NCBI GenBank assembly: GCA_026985075.1
Contig: JALSQX010000011.1
Coordinates: 26,650-90,649 of the forward strand
Length of the DNA: 64,000 bases
Direction of reading: 5' to 3'
From: Blastocatellia bacterium
GTDB taxonomy: Bacteria; Acidobacteriota; Blastocatellia; HR10; J050
A model generated the notes under the pieces. That model ran no database searches, was not told where the DNA came from, and saw only the letters and a list, made by a program, of their open reading frames with translations. A program made the position numbers and the translations under genes. Positions 16,682 through 29,754 of the stretch are shown one piece after another. The first letter of the stretch is position 1, and every line of letters starts with the position of its first letter.

Positions 16682-19630
16682 CTATGCCTCCTCGCGATTT
16701 CGAACCCTGGCCAGATAGGTGATGTTGGGGCGTCGATTCAACTCCTCCAGGAGGACGTAGCCTCGCTTGTCTCGTCTCAATCGGGCGACGCGACTCTGGC
16801 GATCGACCAGATCGCCGAAGATGATCGCTCCGGCCGGACAGCTCTGCTGGCACGCCGTTTGGATCTCGCCATCCTTGAGGGGACGGCCTTCATTGCGCGC
16901 GCGAATCTTCGCTTCCTCGATGCGCTGGATACAGAACGTGCATTTTTCCATCACGCCGCGCGTGCGCACCGTGACATCGGGATTGAGGGCCAGGTTGGCG
17001 ATGGGATCGGAATGGGGATACTGAAACCAGTTGAACCGACGCACCTTGTACGGACAATTGTTTTCGCAGTATCGCGTCCCCACGCACCGGTTATATACCT
17101 GCATGTTCAATCCCTCGCTGCTGTGGACGGTCGCCAGCACCGGACAGACGCTCTCGCAGGACGCGTTGTCGCACTGGTAGCACATGACGGGAAGGTAAGA
17201 CACGGTGGGATCATCCGCCTCACCTCGATAATAGCGATCCAATCTGATCCAGTGCATCTCCCGCCGCTCGCGCACCAGGTCTTTGCCGACGACGGGAACA
17301 TTGTTTTCTGCCTGGCAACTGAGGATGCAGGCCGAGCAGCCGGTGCAAGCATTCAGGTCAACGACCATGGCCCACTTGTGTTCGCCGTAGGGGTATTCTT
17401 CCCAGATGCTCCAGGATCGCGCCCTCTGCTGATCCTGATCCCCGTCCTCGGCGAGATATTCGGCGAGCGTGAGTTCTTTGATGAGCGGTCGCCCATCGAG
17501 CGTGTGATGGCGCTGCGTGGAAGCGAATTCCACGCGATGAGGCGTCTTCTCGATGGTGATGCCGTGCGTCAGGTACTGGAAGGTTCCTCGCTCGAATGAG
17601 ACCAATGGATAGGCGTTGACGCCGACGTAACTCCCTCCTCGCCCCGCTTTCGTCCTTCCATATCCCAGGGCGATGGCGATAGTGCGGTCATCCTGTCCCG
17701 GTTGGATGAGAACGGGAAGTTCGAGCGAGACCTCTCCCTTGGAGAGACGAATGACGCGGCCCTCTTCGAGCTGCCACTGTTCAGCCAGCTTGGGAGAGAG
17801 ACTGGCATAGTTGTCCCAGGTCACTTTGGTGATGGGATCGGGAAGCTCATGGAGCCAGGGATTGCTGGCATGCGCACCGTCGCGGAGCGCCACGCTCTCA
17901 TAGAGGATCACGCTGAGACTTTCGGCCATCTCAGTCGAGCGGGCTCGCAATCGTCGCACGGCGGCGCCCACCTCATCGGCAGTGAATCGAGGGATCGTGG
18001 TCGATGCCGATGCCGATGTCAGAACGACGACCCCATCCTGGAGCGACCGATCCCAGAACTCGTCGAAATTCGTCGTCCCGTTTTGTCGCGGAAATAGATG
18101 CTCCCGCCAGTGTTGCCGGAGAACCTCGTAGTAGCTCCGCTCATCGCCGCTCCACCGGAGCAGGCTCTCCTGATAGGCCCTCGTTTGGAACAGCGGAGCG
18201 ATAGTTGGCTGGTTCAAACTGAACACGCCGGGCACCGGTTCGGCATCGTCCCACGTTTCCAGGAAGTGATGATGAGGGCAAATGTAGTCGACCAGAGCGG
18301 ACGTCTCGTCGCGCCGAGGACTGAAGGAGATCTTCACCGGAACGTTGGACAGGCCTCTGATGAAATCCTCGCGGGCATAATAGTCATATGCCGGATTCAC
18401 TCCGACCATGAGGAGGGCGGCGATTTTCCCTTCATTCATCTCCTTGACCAACTGAACCATGTCCCCATCGCTGGCTTGGTTCTGGTTGGTGGGCGCGCGG
18501 AGATCGACCGTTTGGCCATATGCCCCGGTCAAGTGATTGATGAAGTTGACCACACACTGCACGTCCACGTCGTTGGAGCCACTGATGACCAGCGATCGCC
18601 CGGGCCACTGCCATACCTGCCTCGCCGCCCGTTCCACGGCATCGCGCACGCGTTCGGGGAGTTGGGTCTCATCCAACGAGCGCAATTCGGCCGGCGGATG
18701 GCGGAAACGCTTCTCGGCGACGCGCTTGGCCAGGAGCAGCAGGGCCGCTATCTCCTCGGCCGGAGAGACGCGGACGCGCGCGTCGGCATTGATGCCGGTC
18801 AGAGACAATCTCGACTCGAATTGGATGTGACGCAGCATCTCTCGGCGGCCATCCTGGAGGTTGCGTGCCCGCGCATACTGGCGCGTGAATTGCACCGGGG
18901 CCAGCCAGGTTCCCAGAAAATCGGCGCCGAAGCTGATGATTAACCTCGCCTTGTCCAATCGATAATTTGGCACCACGGCCACTCCATGCGTCTTCTGATG
19001 CGCCTGGGAAATGGCGGCGGTGGACACGGGTTCATACACGATGTGTCGGCCGTCGGCGAACTGGTTGAGGAATCGAGCGATGACCTCCCTGGATGTCGGG
19101 CTGTTGATGGTTGAGCTCAACAACCGCACCGCGCCGCCGGACTGCTTGATGGTCGTCAACGTCTCGATGATCTGGCGATCCACTTCTTCCCAATCGGCGC
19201 CTTGGGAACCGATCATCGGCTGGCGAAGCCGCTCCGCGTCATACAGATCGAACACCATGGCGTGGGCCACGGCGCACAAGCCGCCTTCGGTCAACGGATG
19301 TTGGGGATTTCCTTCCAGCTTGATCGGTCGACCATCGCGGACTTTCACCAGTACGCCACAGGCCGCGCGACAGCCACCACACGTGGACGCATACCAGTTG
19401 GCTACGCCCGGCGTGAGCTCAACCGGCTGGTTGAGATAAGGGATGATTTTCTGTTCCGGCGGACGGCAACTGCTGAAGGCCAAGGCGGCCGCTGAGAACC
19501 CGATGAGCTCGATGAACGTTCGCCGCGACATGCCCGCTCGGGGCAGCGGCGAAGAGGTCTCATCGCCAGCCGCCGCTTCGGCATCCGCCTCCCAACGTTG
19601 AAAGACCTTCCAGAGTTTCTCCCCGTTCAT
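16682..19630 (-). CDS. actB: Alternative complex III subunit ActB (molybdopterin-fold plus Fe-S fusion)
   Basis: A 982-residue fusion. Residues 34-55 are a twin-arginine signal (SRRTFIELIGFSAAALAFSS). The first part, to about residue 740, has the molybdopterin-oxidoreductase fold; it opens with a four-Cys motif (CGGCRAACG plus a Cys in EGGLC), although characterised ActB proteins carry no Mo cofactor. The last 240 residues are a four-cluster ferredoxin-like domain: CTGCSACILSCQAEN, CYQCDNASCESVCPV, CVGTRYCENNCPY, CTFCIQR and CQQSCPAGAI. It relays electrons from ActC to the heme subunits at the outer face of the membrane. It lies 42 bases after actA and three before actC. Confidence 0.95.
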   Translation of the reverse strand: MNGEKLWKVFQRWEADAEAAAGDETSSPLPRAGMSRRTFIELIGFSAAALAFSSCRPPEQKIIPYLNQPVELTPGVANWYASTCGGCRAACGVLVKVRDGRPIKLEGNPQHPLTEGGLCAVAHAMVFDLYDAERLRQPMIGSQGADWEEVDRQIIETLTTIKQSGGAVRLLSSTINSPTSREVIARFLNQFADGRHIVYEPVSTAAISQAHQKTHGVAVVPNYRLDKARLIISFGADFLGTWLAPVQFTRQYARARNLQDGRREMLRHIQFESRLSLTGINADARVRVSPAEEIAALLLLAKRVAEKRFRHPPAELRSLDETQLPERVRDAVERAARQVWQWPGRSLVISGSNDVDVQCVVNFINHLTGAYGQTVDLRAPTNQNQASDGDMVQLVKEMNEGKIAALLMVGVNPAYDYYAREDFIRGLSNVPVKISFSPRRDETSALVDYICPHHHFLETWDDAEPVPGVFSLNQPTIAPLFQTRAYQESLLRWSGDERSYYEVLRQHWREHLFPRQNGTTNFDEFWDRSLQDGVVVLTSASASTTIPRFTADEVGAAVRRLRARSTEMAESLSVILYESVALRDGAHASNPWLHELPDPITKVTWDNYASLSPKLAEQWQLEEGRVIRLSKGEVSLELPVLIQPGQDDRTIAIALGYGRTKAGRGGSYVGVNAYPLVSFERGTFQYLTHGITIEKTPHRVEFASTQRHHTLDGRPLIKELTLAEYLAEDGDQDQQRARSWSIWEEYPYGEHKWAMVVDLNACTGCSACILSCQAENNVPVVGKDLVRERREMHWIRLDRYYRGEADDPTVSYLPVMCYQCDNASCESVCPVLATVHSSEGLNMQVYNRCVGTRYCENNCPYKVRRFNWFQYPHSDPIANLALNPDVTVRTRGVMEKCTFCIQRIEEAKIRARNEGRPLKDGEIQTACQQSCPAGAIIFGDLVDRQSRVARLRRDKRGYVLLEELNRRPNITYLARVRNREEA

Positions 19631-19672
19631 ATCTCCTTGCTTATGCTGAAGCGCGCCATGGGCGCGCCATCG

Positions 19673-20260
19673 TTAGTGGTGGCACACCGAACAGTCGGTT
19701 GACGCCATCAATTTCTCCCGCGTCGGCTCTCGGGTGATGATCGGCTTGCCCGATTCGTCCACGGTGACCACGCGGTGCGTGCGGTGACAATCGACGCACA
19801 TGCCCATGCTGAGCGATCGGAATTGAGAGATTCGCTCCATGGTCTCCACCGGTCCGTGGCACTGTTGGCATTTGATTCCCGCCCAGACGTGGCGGCTGTG
19901 ATTGAATTTGGTGAAGTCCGGCAGGTCGTGGACGCGGACCCAGGCGATAGGCCGATTCTCTTTGAGCGCCCGCACAATCTTCTGGATCTCCGGCGCGTCC
20001 TTTCGGATCTGGGAGTGGCAATTCATGCAAATCGACGCTGCCGGAATGCCCGCCACACTCGATTTTTCCGCCGCCCAATGGCAGTAGAGGCAGGGAATCT
20101 GGTTGTCTCCGGCGTGCAGTTTATGCGAGAAAGCGATCGGTTGCGCCGGCGCGTAGCCTTGATGATTGTTGAACCAGTGGAAGCTCGCCCCGCGCAACAG
20201 AGCGACAGCGCCGGTGATGGTGACCAGGAGCGAAATGATCTTAGCCGTCGTCAAGCTCAT
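19673..20260 (-). CDS. actA: Alternative complex III subunit ActA, pentaheme cytochrome c
   Basis: A 195-residue protein with an N-terminal membrane anchor (IISLLVTITGAVALLRG) and five heme-binding motifs: CLYCH, CMNCH, CQQCH, CVDCH and CSVCH. The AFSHKLHAGDNQIPCLYCH opening and the KFNHSRHVWAGIKCQQCH phrase with distal His residues are characteristic of ActA and of the related QrcA. It passes electrons from ActB to ActE or a periplasmic acceptor. GAGGTGAG precedes the ATG. Only four bases separate it from narI, so the nitrate-reductase and ACIII genes are physically one operon. Confidence 0.95.
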   Translation of the reverse strand: MSLTTAKIISLLVTITGAVALLRGASFHWFNNHQGYAPAQPIAFSHKLHAGDNQIPCLYCHWAAEKSSVAGIPAASICMNCHSQIRKDAPEIQKIVRALKENRPIAWVRVHDLPDFTKFNHSRHVWAGIKCQQCHGPVETMERISQFRSLSMGMCVDCHRTHRVVTVDESGKPIITREPTREKLMASTDCSVCHH

Positions 20261-20264
20261 CGTC

Positions 20265-21035
20265 TCACCTCGTGAATGCCGGTCGTCGTCTGGTCATTGG
20301 TTCTCTGATCGGCTCGCTCGCCTCTACGGGCTGCTGGCTCAGCGCGGGAGCCTGACCTCTGATCCGCCAGCGATTCCAGTTCCAAATGACCAGTTGATAG
20401 GGCCGCCACAGATACTGGACGGGAAAGACCAGCATGTGAACCAATCGAGAGAAACCAAAGATGGCCACCAGCAGATAAGCGTTCACAATGTGGAGCTTCA
20501 CAACCCACGGTAGCGGCGCGATCAACTGGACATCCGGCCGTAAGGCCAGGAGCGAACGCAGGTAGGGAACGGCGACGGCGGCATACCAGGATGATCCCCA
20601 ACGGTAGAAAATAGCCGTATACACGCCGAGCGCCACCTGAATGAGCAACAGAACGAGCACGATGACGTCCATCGGCGTAGTGACCGCCCGCACCCGCGCT
20701 GACACGATCCGCCGCACCAGCAGGCTCACAATACCAACCAGAGCCAGCAGACCGAACAGTAACCCGGTGCTCTCCAGGATATACAATCGCACCGGCACGC
20801 CATTGAACCAGAGCACGCGCTCGGGGAACAACAGACCGATCAGATGGCCGATGAGAACGGCGATGATGCCAAAATGCCAAGCCACAGAGCCGTAGAACAA
20901 CTCACCGCTCTCCAGGAACTGCGATGAGAGACTCGAATAGGAGAAGCCGCTCTTGAAATATCGCTGAGCGGTCGCCACGACCGCCAACAGCACGGCGGCA
21001 TAAGGGAAGATGACGAACAACAGATTGTCCATCAT
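20265..21035 (-). CDS. narI: Respiratory nitrate reductase gamma subunit (cytochrome b)
   Basis: About 256 residues and five helices. His residues in GSVAWHFGIIAVLIGHLIGL and in VVKLHIVNAYLLVAIFGFSR plus LVHMLVFP give the four heme-b ligands expected of NarI. It oxidises quinol at the membrane and feeds NarH. The start at 21035 (ATG-ATG after AAGGAG) was chosen; the frame stays open further upstream across narJ but that part is antisense-like and lacks character. The C-terminal tail (about 35 residues, polar) is longer than in E. coli NarI. It is 10 bases after narJ and four before actA. Confidence 0.95.
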   Translation of the reverse strand: MMDNLLFVIFPYAAVLLAVVATAQRYFKSGFSYSSLSSQFLESGELFYGSVAWHFGIIAVLIGHLIGLLFPERVLWFNGVPVRLYILESTGLLFGLLALVGIVSLLVRRIVSARVRAVTTPMDVIVLVLLLIQVALGVYTAIFYRWGSSWYAAVAVPYLRSLLALRPDVQLIAPLPWVVKLHIVNAYLLVAIFGFSRLVHMLVFPVQYLWRPYQLVIWNWNRWRIRGQAPALSQQPVEASEPIREPMTRRRPAFTR

Positions 21036-21045
21036 AGTCGCTCCT

Positions 21046-21645
21046 TCACCGCTTGACTGCGGCCTTTGACGTGATGGTATACACCTCGGGAACCGATGAA
21101 TGACGCATCGCCTTGTCGACCTGCGATGACCGGGACATCCCCACATCCTGGGCCAGCGCCCGGCCAACCATGCGGAGAAGATGACCATACGGATTCTCGC
21201 TCTCACCGAGAGCCCGGGCCATCTTGTTCACCGCCGGGATCATGATCTCCCGGATGAGGGCATTGCGCAGCTCTCGGTCATCCAGCCTCGCCACCAATCG
21301 AAGCAGCACCGGGAGGTAATCCGGAAGTTGCCGATCCTGACCGAGATCGTAAGGCGATTCGGTCTCGCGCAATCGCGCCAGCAGCACTCCTCGCTTATAG
21401 TTCTCGCCGAAGATATGGTATCCGATCTCCAGCGCACATGTGGGATTGAGATCGAACGTATGGGTATACAGCTCCTGAAGCGCCGTCACCGAAAGGGCGT
21501 CCACGTTCTGGCGGAAGGCGAGAAAATCCTCGACCAGATCGGGATGCCCAGCGCTCACCTGGCGCTCACACCGGCTGAGCCGCGCATCCCAATCCTCGTC
21601 GGGATACTCCAGTAGATCGGCTACTCCGTCGTAAAGATGATCCAT
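21046..21645 (-). CDS. narJ: Nitrate reductase molybdenum cofactor assembly chaperone
   Basis: A 199-residue cytoplasmic chaperone of the TorD/DmsD/NarJ fold that holds apo-NarGH during cofactor insertion. YTHTFDLNPTCALEIGYHIF, FGENYKRGVLLARLRE and RQLPDYLPVLLRLVAR are typical NarJ text. It starts three bases after the narH stop and ends 10 bases before narI, so it is tightly coupled in the usual G-H-J-I order. Confidence 0.93.
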   Translation of the reverse strand: MDHLYDGVADLLEYPDEDWDARLSRCERQVSAGHPDLVEDFLAFRQNVDALSVTALQELYTHTFDLNPTCALEIGYHIFGENYKRGVLLARLRETESPYDLGQDRQLPDYLPVLLRLVARLDDRELRNALIREIMIPAVNKMARALGESENPYGHLLRMVGRALAQDVGMSRSSQVDKAMRHSSVPEVYTITSKAAVKR

Positions 21646-21648
21646 CTC

Positions 21649-23142
<1,494 letters not shown>

Positions 23143-23201
23143 AAGCGTTGCCCTCAGTCAATGAATCGGTCGCCCGCGGTCATGGTGTGACCACAGACGA
23201 A

Positions 23202-26839
<3,638 letters not shown>

Positions 26840-26843
<4 letters not shown>

Positions 26844-27718
26844 GATGTGCTCCTCCTCACCAATGGTTCGCGGACGCCGCGGAGACGACTCTTCCAGATG
26901 ACATTGAGTCCAATGATCGCGCCTAACAGGACCACGAAGCCGATGGTCACAAACCAAGGTTCGATGCGAGCGATGCCCGCCAAGGCTTGAGTCGTCGGAT
27001 GGGCCGGCTTGACGTTTTGCAAGTAGGCGAAGAGCTGAACGATTTCTTCGTCAGTGAGCGGCCGCGTGCCGAATACCGTCTTCATGGTGGGGAAATTGGG
27101 ATTCTGCAAGATGGCGATCAGCTCCGGGTCGCGATACTTCACATTGACGGCGGTCAGATCGGGACCGAGCGTGCCGCCGCCCAACCGTCCCACACCGCTC
27201 ACCGTGTGACAGGAGATGCACGCCGGACCTCCATTGCTCAACGCCCGTCGTCCGACGAACAATTGCCGTCCGAGATCGATATCGGCTGGCGTCACCGGAC
27301 GACTCAGCTTCGCCCCAGCGGGGACGAAGGTCTCGTTTTTCCTGGTGAGCTCATCGATCAGGGCGAGGATGGCATCGATTTGCTCATCGGTGATATCCTG
27401 GTCGGGCATGACTTCCGGAGCGAATTTTTTGAACAGGGCGCGCGCTTCCGGATCGCCACGGCGATTCATGGCAGCAGGCGATTTGATGTATTCGTGCAAC
27501 CAATCGCGGGAGCGTCGGAGCGTCACGCCCTTCAGGTCCGGTCCCTTCTTGTCGCCACTCCCGATATTGTGACAACTATAACACCGCTTCTCGAACAGCG
27601 TGGCCCCGGGCGAAGGAGCCTGTCCTCGCGCCTCAATGGAAATGAGCAATCCTGCGCACAGCCCGATCACACTCCATGTGAACCCGCTTCGCATGCTCAT
27701 CATAGAGATCCCCTTCAT
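26840..27718 (-). CDS. narC: Membrane-anchored diheme cytochrome c, NarC-like
   Basis: A 292-residue protein with a signal peptide (about residues 10-32), two cytochrome c domains with [15 protein letters not shown] and [15 protein letters not shown], and a C-terminal membrane helix ([20 protein letters not shown]). A diheme cytochrome at the head of a narGHJI operon matches the Thermus narCGHJIK arrangement, where NarC is part of the nitrate reductase complex. The gene overlaps both neighbours by four bases (ATGA): the regulator upstream and narG downstream. It could instead be a carrier between ACIII and another acceptor. Confidence 0.85.
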
Positions 27719-28185
27719 TTCTGCTCCTGATCGCCGCCTCGCATACTAGGCTGCGCGAGTGATCGGTCAACTGGCCGATGGCTCGAAACGAAGGCGGCGA
27801 CCTCGGAAATCGTTTTGCTTTTCAGTAACCCAATCACGGCCTGACGCACCTTCTGCCACTCTTCGTGCAGTGCGCAGGCCGATTCATGACTGCACTGCTC
27901 ATACCCCAAAATGCACATGTCCAGATAAGGATCGGGATCGAGAACCCGGAATACCTCCCACAACGTGATGACGTCCGGGGAACGAGCGAGCTCATACCCT
28001 CCGTGGATGCCTTTGGTCGATCGGAGCAGACGGTGGCGCCGCAACTCGCCCAACACTTTGCGCAAGTAGACGGGAGGGATTTTCTCGTGTTCGACGATCT
28101 CCTGGAGACCACACGGCCTGTTAGGATGGTTGGCCAAATAGGCCAACGCTCTGATGCCATATGCCGTGGTCTTGGAAAATATCAT
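27715..28185 (-). CDS. Rrf2-family transcriptional regulator with three-Cys cluster site
   Basis: A 156-residue protein: a winged helix-turn-helix ([17 protein letters not shown] through [17 protein letters not shown]) and a cluster loop with Cys in [14 protein letters not shown] (spacing C-x6-C-x5-C). Similar loops bind an Fe-S cluster in NsrR and IscR, so it may sense nitric oxide or cluster status. It is the first gene of the nar-act operon and overlaps narC by four bases, so it probably represses its own operon and is co-regulated with it. GAGGTAGAG precedes the ATG at 28185. The effector is inferred, not shown. Confidence 0.88.
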   Translation of the reverse strand: MIFSKTTAYGIRALAYLANHPNRPCGLQEIVEHEKIPPVYLRKVLGELRRHRLLRSTKGIHGGYELARSPDVITLWEVFRVLDPDPYLDMCILGYEQCSHESACALHEEWQKVRQAVIGLLKSKTISEVAAFVSSHRPVDRSLAQPSMRGGDQEQK

Positions 28186-28226
28186 CTCTACCTCACTAAA
28201 TTACCTCTTTGTCCTTTTTAGAGATG
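28183..28226. promoter_or_regulatory. Inverted repeat spanning the divergent regulator junction
   Basis: CATCTCTA (28183-28190) and TAGAGATG (28219-28226) are perfect 8-base arms 28 bases apart. The left arm holds the start codon of the Rrf2 gene, the right arm a possible ATG of the divergent gene at 28224. The A/T-rich centre could hold overlapping promoters. It is a candidate operator for either regulator; half-site spacing is wide for one dimer. Confidence 0.35.
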
Positions 28227-28268
28227 GCATGGTTGCATTTTCGGCGGTTCGAGACAATAATTAGTCCA

Positions 28269-28284
28269 CATCATTTTTGTGATG
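28269..28284. promoter_or_regulatory. CATCA-N6-TGATG inverted repeat
   Basis: A short perfect inverted repeat with a six-T/G spacer, 11 bases before the preferred start of the PAS-LuxR gene. Spacing fits one helical turn between half-site centres, as for many dimeric regulators. No known consensus is matched well. Confidence 0.35.
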
Positions 28285-28295
28285 CGAGTGATCGA

Positions 28296-28955
28296 ATGCG
28301 CCTCGGGGAGATCAAAAAGTTGGTCGAGAGCACGGCCGACGCCGCCTTCGCCGTCGATGGGTTGGGGGTGATTGTGGCGTGGAATGAGGCGGCGGAATCT
28401 CTTTTCGGCGTGCCGGTCGGCGAGGCCATCGGCAAGCCCTGCGGCGAGATTCTGAAGGGATCGGATGAGTGTGGGCCAGTCTGTTGTCGCGATTGCACCA
28501 TCCAGCAGGCGGTTCGAAAACGTCATCCGCTGAGCAACTTCGATCTTCAGGTTCACACGGCATCAGGGCTGCAATGGTGTAACTTTTCCGTGCTCATCGC
28601 CAGCGATGCTGGTTCTGCGTTCCCCTACGCCATCCACATCGTTCGCCCCGTGGATATTCGCAAGCGATTGGAATTGGTGGTGCGCGACTTCATCGTCAGC
28701 GAGACGGATCTCCCCCCCGATCAGGCCACCAAGGTGACGGCGGTGCGATCGCCCGCTCGCGGAGCGGACTTGACCAAACGGGAACTGGAGATCTTGCGCC
28801 TGCTGGCCCGAGGGATGACCACAACCGATATTGCGGACGCGTTGTTCATCAGTCGCACGACGGTCAATAACCACATCCAGCATATCCTCCGTAAGCTCAA
28901 CGCTCATAGTCGATTAGAAGCTATCCGGCGAGCCGAACGGGCCGGATTGATTTGA
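28296..28955 (+). CDS. PAS-domain LuxR-type transcriptional regulator
   Basis: About 219 residues from the ATG at 28296. A PAS domain (residues about 5-120, DAAFAVDGLGVIVAWNEAAE) carries a Cys-rich loop, KPCGEILKGSDECGPVCCRD, which in similar PAS proteins is a possible metal or Fe-S site. The C-terminal helix-turn-helix is clear: LTKRELEILRLLARGMTTTD followed by FISRTTVNNHIQHILRKLNA. It has no receiver domain, so it likely senses a ligand or redox state directly. It is divergent from the nar-act operon and 250 bases ahead of the second Act-like cluster, so it could control either. Starts at 28209 or 28224 are possible; no start has a strong ribosome site. Confidence 0.85.
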   Translation: MRLGEIKKLVESTADAAFAVDGLGVIVAWNEAAESLFGVPVGEAIGKPCGEILKGSDECGPVCCRDCTIQQAVRKRHPLSNFDLQVHTASGLQWCNFSVLIASDAGSAFPYAIHIVRPVDIRKRLELVVRDFIVSETDLPPDQATKVTAVRSPARGADLTKRELEILRLLARGMTTTDIADALFISRTTVNNHIQHILRKLNAHSRLEAIRRAERAGLI

Positions 28956-29099
28956 CCCCCCCCGAGGAGGCGACGGTGACGGCCAGGCGTCGTTCATTCC
29001 CGGATAGAGGATCATTCGCTGAGCGTGAGGTTGACCTCCGTTTTCGAGCGTCTACCTGGAACGGCGCTCGGTGAGCGAGCCCACAGATCTCCCTTCGTC

Positions 29100-29128
29100 T
29101 TGCTATTAAAATGGCCCCGTGCTATAAA
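29100..29128 (+). promoter_or_regulatory. Sigma-70-like promoter of the second Act-like operon
   Basis: TTGCTA (29100-29105), a 17-base spacer and TATAAA (29123-29128) lie 77 bases before the GTG start at 29205. The only other bases between the regulator stop (28955) and this operon show no further gene. Confidence 0.5.
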
Positions 29129-29204
29129 AAGCGCCTCTGTGGAGCTTGAAGGGAGAGGGTGGGATGGAGCGAGCTTGAAGGGCTGGCTGGGATGAGGAGA
29201 TAGT

Positions 29205-29738
29205 GTGGTGATCAGGAAGCGGGTGTGGTTTCACTTAGCGGTTATCGTCATTCTCACCTTTTTGGGAAGCGGATTCCTGCTGTGGAGCTTGCTGGCGGGC
29301 ACGCCGGAACAACCCATCGCCTTCAGTCACAAAGTTCATGTCGAGAAGCAAATCGCCTGTACGTTCTGTCACCAATACGCCGATAAGTCTCCCCAGGCGG
29401 GTCTTCCCAGCGTTCAACTCTGCATGACCTGTCATCAGGTGATCAAAGCTGATAGCCCAGAGATTCAGAAGGTGCGCGCCTATCTCGATCAGCAGCGAGA
29501 GATTCCCTGGGCGCGCGTGTATGGATTTCCGGCCCATGCGCACGTTCGCTTCCATCACCAGCGTCACGTTGCCGCCGGCATAGACTGCGCCAAGTGTCAT
29601 GGGGACGTCGGGCAAATGGCGGTCGCCGAGCGAGCCATCAGGCATACGATGGGATGGTGCGTCGAATGTCATAAACAGAATCGATCCCGGTTCGCCAAGC
29701 CCCGATTAGCCACTGATTGCCTCACCTGTCACTACTGA
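29205..29738 (+). CDS. Pentaheme cytochrome c, ActA/QrcA-like
   Basis: A 177-residue protein with an N-terminal membrane anchor (LAVIVILTFLGSGFLLWSLL) and five heme motifs: CTFCH, CMTCH, CAKCH, CVECH and CLTCH. The arrangement (AFSHKVHVEKQIACTFCHQY, then a spacer, then RFHHQRHVAAGIDCAKCH) parallels ActA of the operon on the other strand but sequence identity is moderate, so it is an old paralogue. QrcA of sulfate reducers is the other close relative and has six hemes. The start codon is GTG with GAGGAG well placed. It is the first gene of a five-gene operon. Confidence 0.88.
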   Translation: MVIRKRVWFHLAVIVILTFLGSGFLLWSLLAGTPEQPIAFSHKVHVEKQIACTFCHQYADKSPQAGLPSVQLCMTCHQVIKADSPEIQKVRAYLDQQREIPWARVYGFPAHAHVRFHHQRHVAAGIDCAKCHGDVGQMAVAERAIRHTMGWCVECHKQNRSRFAKPRLATDCLTCHY

Positions 29739-29754
29739 GGAGGACCGTTTACAC

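Noticed and set aside
20265..21206. narI beginning at 21206
   Set aside because: The extra 57 residues lie over narJ, have no NarI character, and the ATG at 21035 has AAGGAG at good spacing.
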